A stretch of 64,000 bases of DNA from Rhynchopus euleeides (taxonomy: Eukaryota; Euglenozoa; Diplonemea; Diplonemida; Diplonemidae): positions 806,001 through 870,000 of the forward strand of contig OY723259.1 in the NCBI GenBank assembly GCA_963210315.1, in the 5' to 3' direction. Each line of letters starts with the position of its first letter. Positions within the stretch are counted from its first letter, which is position 1. The notes beneath the pieces were generated by a model. The model was not told where the DNA came from. It saw only the letters and a list, made by a program, of their open reading frames with translations, and searched no databases. A program made the translations under genes and the position numbers. Shown here piece after piece: positions 31,301 to 41,217 of this stretch.

Positions 31301-33624
31301 CCGCACGCTGCTCCGCCTTCGCCACCTGTGCCGCACGCACCTTCCTGATGTACGTCTCCGCGTCTGCCTGCGTGAAGGGCTGCATGTGGAGCGACCTCGT
31401 CCCGTCCCCACACACCTGCGACGCCGTGTGATTCACGCTCTTCAGGTACTCGCCACGCGTCGTCACAATCACGCTGCACTGTTTCGCACACCACGGGTGC
31501 AGCCGCAGCACCCCTTGCCCGCCACTCTCCTTGTATGCGCCGCTCAAATGCTCCTGCATCAGCCCCACCTCGTCCAGCGAGTCCAGGATCACCACAACGT
31601 CGTACACACTGCTCAGGTGCTCCAACGCAGCCTCCTCCAGCCCGAACGACGTCCGGATGAACTTGTCAACCCCGGCGTGTGTGGTGAAGGTGGACGCACC
31701 AATCGACGGCAGCGCCACAAACACAGGGAACACGGGCCTCTTTCTCTGTGGCGCCTTCTTCTCCTGCAGCAGGTGGCACAGAACCGCAACCGCCGCAGAT
31801 GTCTTCCCGGTGCCTCCGTCCCCGACCAGGCACAGCGGGTGGCGCCGCGTCTCCCTCGCCCCCTCCTCCGCATCCCCTTCTGCCGCCAGCCACTCGTCCA
31901 CCTCGTGCAGCAGCATCCTCGTCTCCGACTCCGCCACATGTGTGTCGTCCCCGACCCTGCCCTCCACGTAGCCGTCCAGGAACTCCGCGAAGAGCGACGC
32001 CGTGTGTTTCAGCACCTGCCGCACCGCCTCAACCTGGTCCGCCACATCAACCGACTGTGCATGTCCCTGTGTCTGCACAGCGGTGCTGGCGTCGCTCTTG
32101 TCGCTCTCGTCGTTGTCGTTGTCGTTGTTGCTGCTCTGCCCAGCCACCTCTTGCATCACAATCACGTCGAACGGCTGCCCCACCATGCGCAGCAGCGTCG
32201 GGGACAGCTTCCACTGCACCCGGAACTCGATGTTGCTGTCGTACAGCAGCTCCGCCTCCTGCGGGAACACGCTTGCGAACCCCACCTCCGCCGCACCCTG
32301 CTTCGCCACAATCACAAAGAACGTCCCCGCCTTCCCGTACATGAAGGTCTTCGCCACATCCTGCTCCCGTGTCGTCGACGTGAAGGCGTTCCACACCACC
32401 GACGTCCCCACCTTGTACTGCGCCGACACGTTCACGTTGATCCCGCGGAACACCGTGGTCAGGCTCGGCCGCCTGCTCCGGATCAGCCGCGTCAGCTTCG
32501 TCATCAGCGGCTGGAACGTTGCGACCACGTGTAGCTGTGCCGGTGCAGGATCAAGCTCGAACACGCTGTCTGTCGCCGACTCCTGCACTTCCTTCGACAG
32601 CCCGATCGTCCGCATCGCGTGGTTCATCCCGAAGTACAGTGCCGGCCGCATGTACTTCGCCCCGTGGTTCCTCAGCACATCCTTGTCGGTGATGTCTTCG
32701 TGGTACTTGCCGACTGTGGGCACACCATCTGCACTGCATACAAGGTCGCCCGTCGCAGCATTGATCCGGTACTCCACGCAGTCGCAGGTGAAGAGGTAGC
32801 CTGCACACAGATGCTCGAACCAGGTCGCGCACTGCCATCCAGTCGTCGATCTCGTCTGGCGTTGCCTCCACACGCCGCAGCACCCGCTGCACAACAAACC
32901 GCAGCCCCAGCAGCATGCTGTTGACGTGCTCTCCCCGGTACCCGAGATACGGGTGCACCTCCAGAAGCTGCACCAGCCACTCCAGCAGCGGTGCCTCGGA
33001 CGCCTTGTTGTTGCGTGTGAAGCAGATCTTCCGCCCGTCCACGTGGTTCTGCAGCCGCTCGCTCGTCTTGTCCTTGTCGCCGGGTTTGCGTGTGTGGACC
33101 TCCTGTGGCGAATGCTGGGCCTGCGACTGGCCCTGCAGCTGAGGTGCCTCTGATGCAGTGCGGGCAGCAGCAGCAGCAGCAGCAACAGCGGGAACACGTT
33201 TCATCAAACACGGCCACTCGTCTGTGAGGAAGTGCCGCAGCCTGCTGGCCACCTCTGCCTGCATCTCCTTGACTTGCTCGCGGAGCGCCGCCAGCAGCCG
33301 ACTGCGTGTGTCTTCATGACGGTGCTGCAGCGCGTACCACACCGGTGTGCGCCCCTCCCCGTCCGGAACGCTGGTTGCCCCACACTCCCCCACCAGAAAC
33401 TCTGCTGCTTCGGCAGCACCGGCAACCCCCCTGCACGCGAGATGCAACACCTCGTGCAGCAGCGTCCGCCCGGTGTGTGCATCCGCCGCCTTCGCGTCCG
33501 CTCTGTGCTGCTCCGCCAGCTGCCGCCACTTGCCGCCCTCCAGTGCCTCCTTCACTTCTCGTGCACTGCCCCACCACGGCCGCCCGTGCCCCTGCACACT
33601 CGCACTCGCCCCCATCCCGCCCAC
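28383..33624 (-). CDS. ANK-ART-NACHT-pentapeptide-WD40 receptor-like protein with one apparent frameshift
   Basis: From the ATG at 33624: (1) an ankyrin-like segment (TGRTLLHEVLHLACRG, EGRTPVWYAL), about 33380-33500. (2) An arginine-type ADP-ribosyltransferase fold, with VFRGIN (R, about 32440), AFTSTT (STS, about 32375) and FPQEAELL (ExE, about 32255), the R-S-E triad. (3) A NACHT NTPase, with Walker A GDGGTGKTS near 31800-31825 and Walker B VVVILDSLDE near 31570-31600. (4) A pentapeptide-like stretch near 30400-30560. (5) Fifteen WD40 units of about 42 residues (126 bp) from 30375 to about 28500, mostly GHTxxVxTVAVTPDGSKIIS then RVWDASTGKELQ. The frame changes by one base between about 32830 and 32870, after DEIDDW. 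No GTATG intron fits there, so this is a frameshift, a sequencing error or a pseudogene mark. NACHT-WD40 proteins are STAND-type sensors that oligomerise on ligand binding. ART as effector is inferred. About 1,740 aa if repaired. Confidence 0.85.
28500..30375 (-). repeat. WD40-coding minisatellite, 15 units of 126 bp
   Basis: Units are nearly identical in DNA. Differences concentrate at the residues after GHT (NYVN, DDVR, SFVN, RAVK, DSVR, SAVY, FAVL, SAVN, GTVY) and before VRVWD (VDKS, DDYS, LGKS, RDKS, DDTS, TDNS, ADYS). Units 7-8 and 9-10 form an almost exact 252 bp duplication. The last unit, nearest the C-terminus, is diverged. Confidence 0.93.
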
Positions 33625-33962
33625 CGACTTGTGATCTCTCTCGTCTCTCTCTGCACACCCCTCTACCCTTCGTACCGCTTGTGTATACCGTAATGTTTAA
33701 TGTGTAGCGTCCTCTGCCCGCCTGCACGGTGTGTGTGTGTGCCTCCATTCCGACACCAATTGATATGACTGTTGCCTGCGTGTGGTGTCACAGTCATGCC
33801 CCGACCCACCCGGTTTCAACGGGAGAGCTGAGCTGACCGGCCTGCCAGGAGCATGTCGTATTGAAAGGCCGAAACTACAACGGGAAAACGGCCCCTCTCA
33901 CGTGACGCTTGCTTCGGTACACGCTTGCGTGGGCTGGGGCTTCAGGAGTGACACCCAAGCCC

Positions 33963-34013
33963 GTGCCATGGAGAAGCCCTGCACGGGCCGCAACTGTCCT
34001 GCATTTGCCGACT
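33963..34013 (+). repeat. Inverted repeat arm, right of the NACHT-WD40 gene
   Basis: Plus-strand GTGCCATGGAGAAGCCCTGC followed by ACGGGCCGCAACTGTCCTGC and ATTTGCCGAC. It pairs with 27478-27540. It lies upstream of the receptor gene's start. Confidence 0.8.
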
Positions 34014-34539
34014 CCCCTCCCCTCCCCTCCCGGCACCCCGTCTGTGCGGTGCTGTGTGGGGCAGCAGGCGCACAGCAGTAGCTGTGCAGACTTCCTTGAA
34101 GGGAACCAAGTCGACGCCCTTTCGCTTTATATGTAGACACCCTGTGCAAAAAGACAAGACCAAGCAGGGAAAGGCATCGGGATCGAGGGGCGGTGGGGTG
34201 GGGGTGGGGTGTGGGGGCACAAACCCCACACACCCTCCTCTCGCTCTTTCTACCTCTCTATAAGCTGCCCCTTCTTCGTGCACCCCACCACCCACCCCCA
34301 CGCCTCTGTAGCCCCTCTGTGCAGAACATTGCCCTCTCTCTCTCCCCTGCCGCTGCCGTTCCCACCGGGGAGAGCTCTGTTGCTAATGAAACAGATATGG
34401 GGTTACTAATGACTCTCCTTAAAGGTAGCTATCTCTCTCTCTTTCTCTCTCTCGCGAGTATCTCATGAGGGCCTTCGCTTAGCGCAGTGAATGATCACCG
34501 GAGAGAGAAAGAAAACTCGTCTACCCACATACACACACA

Positions 34540-34660
34540 CATGTCGGGGGAATAACTTCACGAAGTGACGGACGTGAGGGGAGGTGATTCTGACGAGAAA
34601 GGTCGCGCTAGAAAGACACCGCCTTAAAACCGGTTTCAACACACACACATTCTCGTATGA
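34540..34660 (+). repeat. Relic of the array unit's 3' end (solitary SINE tail)
   Basis: The order GGGGGAAT, GGGGAGGTG, GACACCGCCTTAAAA and then AACACACACACA matches the 3' part of the 9.3-16 kb units, with many substitutions between. The hammerhead-like core is not recognisable upstream. It suggests the family is dispersed, with this as an older copy. Confidence 0.5.
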
Positions 34661-34672
34661 TTTAAGTGTGAA

Positions 34673-34877
34673 AAATCGTACTCCTTTCGCTTTTTTATAG
34701 ACACCCTGTCCAGCAACTGTGGGAGAACAGTTCCGGGCCACTTTTTGTTGAGCGCACACAAGGCTGTGTTGAGGCCCTGTGAAGTGGCATGAAGGTGCTA
34801 ATCCAAAGATTCAGTCGTACGATGTCCTTCGTTACTTCGCGACCTCGCTACGCTTCGTCGCTCGTAACTAGTAATAA
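34673..34877 (+). repeat. Dispersed repeat A, copy 1
   Basis: About 205 bp beginning AAATCGTACTCCTTTCGCTT. It contains GACACCCTGTCCAGCAACTG and ends in a hairpin-forming stretch GTTACTTCGCGAC...GTCGCTCGTAAC. It is about 90% identical to 54104-54316 in the same orientation. A partial match to its start (CCTTTCGCTTTATATGTAGACACCCTGT-like) is also present at about 34117-34145. Confidence 0.9.
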
Positions 34878-35146
34878 TAATATCCCCGGAACGAGACCCC
34901 CCATCTTTCGGCACTCGCCCATCGGTGGACCGCCAGGAGGGGAGGGACCCTGTGTGAGTGTGAGAGGCGTCTCGAGGCATCCGAGGTGGGTAGGGAACCT
35001 TCGTCTTCTTATTTCTCTCTTATCATCATCATCATCATCATCACCCTTCTTATGGTGGCGAGGAGACCCGCCTGCCCCTCTTTGCTCACGCTCACCCCTT
35101 TCTAGTTTTCAGGAATATTTCTCAGGGGGGGAGGAGGAGGAGGGGG

Positions 35147-35290
35147 GGTAGTGAAATCGAATTTGAAGGGAGCACAAGAATGATCACCCTTCACTCGTTA
35201 TGCAGGTTGTGTCTGAAATCCAGTGTTTTTTCCGGCCTGTGCTGTGGTGTTGTACTGTGTGGGCAATTAGGCTGTGATGGGATGCAAAAA
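35147..35290 (+). repeat. Dispersed repeat B, copy 1
   Basis: About 140 bp including ACCCTTCACTCGTTATGCAG, TGTCTGAAATCCAGTG and GGGCAATTAGGCTGTGATGG. It matches 55007-55152 in the same orientation. As at the other site, it follows repeat A. Confidence 0.9.
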
Positions 35291-36639
35291 CGTTTTTTGG
35301 TTCTCATGATCAAACGTCAAGGCACTCATCTGTGGAAATGTGCGTAACCGGTGTCATCATTGTAGCAGTTTGGTTTTGGAGGAGGAGGAGGGGGGGGAAT
35401 CTTTACCCCACAGCTGGAGGAGGAGCAGCAACGGTGAACCGAATGAAGGGGGGAGGGGCTGGTGGAGGGGGGGGGGGGCTTTTTGAACAGAGTGGAGAAT
35501 TGTTGCCTGCGATGCCACAGCACGCATAAAGTGGTTCTTTATTGTTCTTCAGGGAGGAGGGGGGGGGGTGCAGAGGAGGCAGAACGGAGCGGCCTTCTCA
35601 TTGCTCTCTCTCTCTCGTTTAGTGCGATCTGCCAAATCCAGATCGAGACGCAACACGTAAGAAATGCCCCTCTCTGGGCGCAGAAGCAAGGAGGGGTGTG
35701 CTTAGCGAAACAGGACAAACCCCCTCCACACCCACAACGTGCGCACGCAGAGGGTGGGGCCGTATTAAATCACAACTCGCCCGTACAGCTGCTTGTTTTT
35801 GACGCAACAGAAGACACACAACGGAACACCGACAGAACAACAGGCACCTCCATCTCTCCCAGCACTTACAATGCCCTTACAGCCCAACCCACCAAACCCG
35901 TCGCCTGAAGTCGGGCGGATGTGGCTCGAGGGGTGCCGAGATCAGAGAGGTTGAAGCAAAACAAGAAACTGAGACGCGGTATTTTTGCTCTTGCGGCATG
36001 CCAAAGCAAACACAGGATATAGGGCTAGGTCAATTCTCGTGATATAGCCTTGTCGGGCTGTGGTATGGTACAGACGCCGGAGCATGTCAGTACGATGATC
36101 ACACGAGATGTGAGAAAGAGAGAGCGGGGGAGAGAGGAAGGTTAACTGGACGTTTTTTTTTTTTTTTGCGGCCTGTGTGGTTGTCTTCGTCGTTTTTCTT
36201 CTGCGACCGGACATCCCCTTCTGGAGACACCGATCTACACTATGAACCGCTAGCTGATGCTGGAGCTTTCGGGAGCCTCTGCGAGTGGGTGGCCACGTTT
36301 TCTTTGGTGGACGCATCCTAAAGGAAATAAAGAAATAAAGAACCCGAAAAGAGGTCGAGGCACCCGCTCCACACCAGCATCTTGGGGCTGGGGGTTCACA
36401 GTTCACACAGGTGAGGTTCAGTCCTCTGTGAGGCGCTTATCCTGAAGACGTTCCAGTTCCCCAGTCGGTCTCCAGAAACTCGGGCCGCTTCTGGCGCTGT
36501 ATCGCCTCGGCGGGGCTGTCGTCCCTTACAGTCTTCTCTGTACGAGGTCATCCACAGGCTGCACACCTGCCCCGCGGGTGTGTGGCAGTCTTCGCGGAGT
36601 GCAATGCGAAGGTCTGGCCTGACGTGGTGTGACGATTTA

Positions 36640-36790
36640 GACTCCAGGTGTCTCCACCCTTCCTGGTCTGGGGAGCCTCGGTACCCAAGCCGTTTTAGGT
36701 CATGCTCCGGACCACGGCCGTGCTAGACTCCTGGTGCAGGCACCCGTCATGGTCCGGGGACGGCCCCCCCAGGCAGTTTAACGTCTTACC
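36640..36790. repeat. Degenerate direct repeat, period about 70-75 bp
   Basis: TAGACTCCAGGTGTCTCCAC followed by CTGGTCTGGGGAGCC recurs as TAGACTCCTGGTGCAGGCAC followed by TGGTCCGGGGACGGCC. Two imperfect copies. No function is apparent. Confidence 0.5.
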
Positions 36791-39463
36791 CAGGACTTTT
36801 TGGTGCGAGGTGCCAGGAGGGACGTAATGCTGGGGGGGGAACGTAACGATTCGTATTTCCGGTGAGAAAACAAGAAACTTCTGAAAGCCAAAAAAAAGAG
36901 AAGGGGTTTTTTTGGAACAATTGTTCTTTCAGAGGGGGGAACAATTGTCAATAAAAACGGGGAAGATACCACTAAGCAAAGAAAAGGGGGGGGGGGGATG
37001 GGAAAAGGCAATCCGACTGAACTCTTAGTTTTGCAGGTGTCGGTATCGCGCGCTGGCTGGCGGACTTCATTCCAAACACATTTCCCACTATTTGCATGCA
37101 CGTCACGAATAAAAAAAGGAAAGGCAAAGGCAACAAATACTACAACCCAGACATGTGCACATGTGAGTCGGGCGATCGGGAAGAAAACGGCGGGGATTAA
37201 TCTATTGAACCGTGGCCACAGTGTGTGATCACGTGCAGGGTGAGGGAGGGTGGTGGCGGGGGAGGCATATGTTCCGATCGAGGGAACCCTGGCCGAAAAC
37301 AAAAACATGGCAAGAAACCGTTACCCGCAAGCGAGCTGCGACGACATATTTTTCCTGGGGCAAAAAAGTTGTGAAAAAAAACCGGCTGTAAGTCAGGGGA
37401 GGGGTAAATACGCACCAATTCCCCCTCGCGTTGTTTTTGCAACGGCCTCAAGGGAAATAATGCGGGGAGGGGTATGTCTCTGGGGCGGACGTAGCCCCTC
37501 TTTCAAGCTAACACCGTGTGAAGGCCGCATTTTTTTGAACGCGAGACAGCCCAGCTTAGAAACAGGGAGGGGGCTCTTCACCGGAAGTCTATGGGTTTGC
37601 GGGTATAGTTTTTCATGTCGGATATCATCAAAACTGGAATGGCCACTACTGTGCGCGCAATGCGGGGCTGTTTGCCTCCCAAAACACAGGAGGGCAGAGT
37701 CAAGGGGCGAGGACGGGTGGTGGGAGGGGGGAGATGGGGCTGCCACGGTCGATGCTGCGATCACTCCCCTCCGCATGCTCCTCCTCTGGGATGGGTCCGA
37801 ACCGATCCCCCCTCTGGTCGCACCATTCCGACACCGAAAAATGCGGAGCGGTTTTGTGCGTCTGCAGCTTAGGACAACTTGGGAACGACACCATATCTCC
37901 CCAAAAGGACCCCCTCCCCCCCCCCCCTCCCCCTTAACACACATATTGACTGTGTCCGCACACACCAGATGGTACAGAATAGCAGCTCGGTGCAATGCGG
38001 ACTCACGTAAAATACTGCAAGAATACTCTTCGCGTCTGTGCTGAGAAAGTTGGGTTTGGACGCTTCCTCCACTTCCACCCGATCCCCGACACCTGCATTT
38101 CGCCTGCAGGCTAACCCGCAGAGGCACAACAGGCGGCAGACTCGTTGTGTGGGAGCACGGTGGGCGTGCCACAGACATGGCTGCGCCACCGCAAAATATA
38201 GGCAGATGTTGCTGTGTGTGTGTGTGCACCCCCTGTAGGGACAGGGTCAAGAAAATTCACGTGCCACGAGATTGATTGCCAAGGCAAGGCAAGGCGAGGG
38301 GGAGGGTCTTGCTGGCAATGAATCTTCCCGACTGACACAGGGCGCCACAGGCCCCCCTCCCCCTCCCCCCCTTATTGGAGCCCTTGTTCTAAAAGGGGAG
38401 GGGGGGTGAAGCTAATCGCCGGCCACGCGCATACACATAGCTACCCACCCCCCCCCCCCACCCCACCCATCACCGCCTCAGCCGGAATAACGAAATCACG
38501 GCCCGAAGGGGGAGAGAGGGCTGGGGTGGGGGTGGGGGTAGGGGTAGGGGGGGAGGATTTGTGCGCAGAAATTGGGACAACAAAACGGGGCAGAGATGTC
38601 GGCGCGATCGGTAGATATAATACCCCCCACCCCCCCACCCAGCCACTCCCCAGCATCCTCCCCCAACACACAAACACCCCCACACACCCACCCTCAGAAC
38701 TTGGTGGAGAGCCTGGAGTCCCCTCATCACAACAGGTAAGGGAGCAGTGCAAGACGAAGGCAAGAGGCAAACAAAAAGAGGAGGAGAAATGCTAAAAAAA
38801 ACAAGGTGTCAACTCAGTTCTTTTCCACTCTTCCTCTGCGAAAGCTGTGTGCGTAAAGATTATCTGCTGGACTCCGTTTTGCTGCGGGTTGCGAGCCGTC
38901 TCCCCGCCGACACACACACACACGCATCCAAAAATACCCCCCCCCCCTCTCATGGAACAGAATAGTAGCAGAACTGAACAGCACCTCCCGCGAAAGCTGT
39001 GTGCGTAAAGATTATCATTCAAAAAAATCGTTCAAATATAACATGGAGGAAACCCCGCAGCACATGGTCCGATGTCACACAGTAGTCTAGGGGCGGGGCG
39101 GGGGGGGCAGGGGGCGATGCATGTGTAGCGATTGTATGTCAGTCGAGAAAGGTGCGATTGGATCCCCATGTAGCCTGCAGTCGTCTAAGGGGGCGGAGGG
39201 GGGGGGGGCGGGGCGGGGGTGGTGGGAGACTAGAGAGAGAGAGAGAGAGAGATAGAAAGGGGGTTGGGGGCTGGGGGAGGGGTGTTTGAGAACAACAGAG
39301 AGCTCTGTGCGGTGCCCCTTGAGAAGGCCGATTTACGTAGGAGGGAGGGGGTGGGTGGGGGAGGGGGCGGGGGCGGGCGATTTTGCTTCTCGGCAAAAAA
39401 AAAAAAGAAGCTCGCCTTTTGTTCAGAAGTTTGCCTTTGGGTGCCTTCTTGAACGATTTGAAC

Positions 39464-39796
39464 TACCGTATACGTAAATATTATGGAACGTAAATATTAT
39501 GGAACGGGCCCATTTTTGGCCGGTCCGTTCCATAATATTTACGTTCCAAAATATTTACAGGGCCAGTTCGGGACTCGGTGGTGAGGACGGCTTGCGTCAG
39601 GAATCGCGCGAAAAGTGCACGAGTAGGTCCCGTCAGGGACTCTGTACGCCGTCCGATCACCTGGTCCAAGTCCCCGAGTCGCAGAAAGCCCTGTAAATAT
39701 TATGGAACGAAAAAAATCTGGAACGCCAACCCACCAGCGTTCCAAAATATTTACGTTCCATAATATTTACGTTCCAAAATATTTACGTATACGGTA
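39464..39796. mobile_element. MITE-like foldback element with TA target duplication
   Basis: Terminal inverted repeats begin CCGTATACGTAAATATT at 39466 and end with the reverse complement at 39794, flanked by TA on both sides (39464-39465 and 39795-39796). The arms of about 40 bp are built from a repeated 16-mer GTAAATATTATGGAAC. The 330 bp element codes for no protein. TA duplication and foldback structure fit a non-autonomous element moved by a Tc1/mariner-type transposase, which is not in this window. Confidence 0.8.
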
Positions 39797-41004
39797 TTTC
39801 TTTTTGGCTTTTTTGTTCGTAGAACCCCTGCGAGGGGGGTAGCTGCTTCGAGCTCTCCTTGCCACCCGGTTCATTTTTTCTTACGTTGTTCTTCCGACTT
39901 TCCTCCGGAGTTCCGATACGATTTTCAAGGGCACCGTTGTCGCTATATTTTTTTTGCAGGCCGGCTGCTGTGAGGAGAGGGCAGGTCTACGTGTCTGCCA
40001 TCCCCCACCCACCTGCGTGCGCAGTGTGCGCAGATCGTGGGCGCACAACACTCAAAAAAAAAGAAGAGCAACAACTCGCAAAGAAAAGGGGGGACGGGCT
40101 CTCTCTTTTCCGCAACACTTCGCTGTCGATCTGCTGCAGATCCCAAGCGAGAGTGGCGGGGGAGGGGAGGGAGGGGTACAGTCGGGGATCGTGCAGGATC
40201 ATTCGTGGAGAAAATACGCGAGGTAAACGAGAAAAGATTCTCCCCTCACTGGAGGGGGGGGGGTGGGGGGCTGCTTGGGGACACGGCCAATATGAAATCC
40301 TTCAGAACCACGCACAAAGTTAGGATCCGACTGTTGGAATAAGCGGCGACTTGAGAGAGGGGGGGGGGAGGGACCCAAAACTGAAAGAAAGGCTAACCGC
40401 AACCCCACCCCCCCCCACCCCCCCAGTGACGGGGGGAGGGGGGAGGGGGGGAATGGAGAAGGGGGGGGGGGGTGGGAAACTTTGTGTCTGCAAATCAGAA
40501 AGGGGAGAGAAGAACCAGCGGGTATTCGTCGATCGCGAGAACACCCCACACGCCTGCTGCGGGTGTGGTGTGTCCTGCATGATCTGCATAGCAAAGTTTC
40601 CTGCGTTGTTAGCACAACTCCAATAAAAATATAAAGGAGAGAGAGCTCCGCGTAATAAACCACCAAAAAAGAAGAATAAAAACGCACCAGTTTTTCGACA
40701 CAAGCCGGTGAAGGGGGGGGGGTCCCACACCCCAACCCACCCAACCAGGAAAATTCCGATCCGGAGTAGTCAGGCAACGCCACCTGACACCCTCTCTAGC
40801 CAGGCGGGGGCCGTTTGTTTTTAACATCAAGGGGGGGGTGGGTGGGGTGGGTGGCCCGTCGCCTGCAAATCAGCTGCAGGCAAAATGAACCCTCGCTCAG
40901 TGGCGAGATCATGCGCCGAGCGTCGCCAGAAGAGAAAAGGGCGGGGGCAGGGGGCAGGGGGGGACAGGGAGGAGGTACAGCAAAGAAGATTCAAAAAATT
41001 GTTT

Positions 41005-41120
41005 GTGCGCCAAAATCCGGGCAAAAACAAAAGCAACTCCGCAGCCTGATGAGGAGGTTGAATTTGTTGCCCAAGCGCTGCCTACTATCTTTTTGACACT
41101 GACAGGTTCCCTGTTGTGGT
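41005..41120 (+). repeat. Dispersed repeat C, copy 1
   Basis: Shares, in order, TGCGCCAAA, GGCAAAAACAAAAGCAA, GAGGTTG, TTGCCCA, GC(T)GCCTAC, GACACTGACAGG and CCTGTTG with 60408-60518. Moderately diverged. It lies just past the 3' end of the IP3 receptor gene. Confidence 0.6.
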
Positions 41121-41217
41121 AAAAAATTGAAGGTACGCTGTTGGGATCGGGCACGGCGGTGGGGCCGCACCTCCCTCCTCCAGAACGGTTCTACAGCATG
41201 TGCGAACACACGCGATA

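Larger units (their letters stand above)
33625..41217. other. Long intergenic region, 7.6 kb, repeat-rich
   Basis: Dispersed repeats, a SINE-tail relic, a foldback element and many homopolymer runs are listed separately. No frame shows a domain; the longer ones (for example 37250-38044 or 37393-38250) overlap in opposite strands and contain homopolymer-coded runs. Nothing else is seen. Confidence 0.55.

Noticed and set aside
31257..32534. 425-codon plus-strand frame opposite the NACHT region
   Set aside because: Antisense of a region with clear Walker motifs on the other strand; the translation is rich in His, Arg and Leu without any motif.
32825..32850. A 20 nt intron in the NACHT gene (GTTCGAGC...TGCAG)
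   Set aside because: Too short for spliceosomal removal, wrong donor, and it does not restore the downstream frame.
37250..38250. Overlapping 264- and 285-codon frames in the intergenic region
   Set aside because: They overlap on opposite strands and pass through homopolymer runs. No domain, signal peptide or intron evidence.
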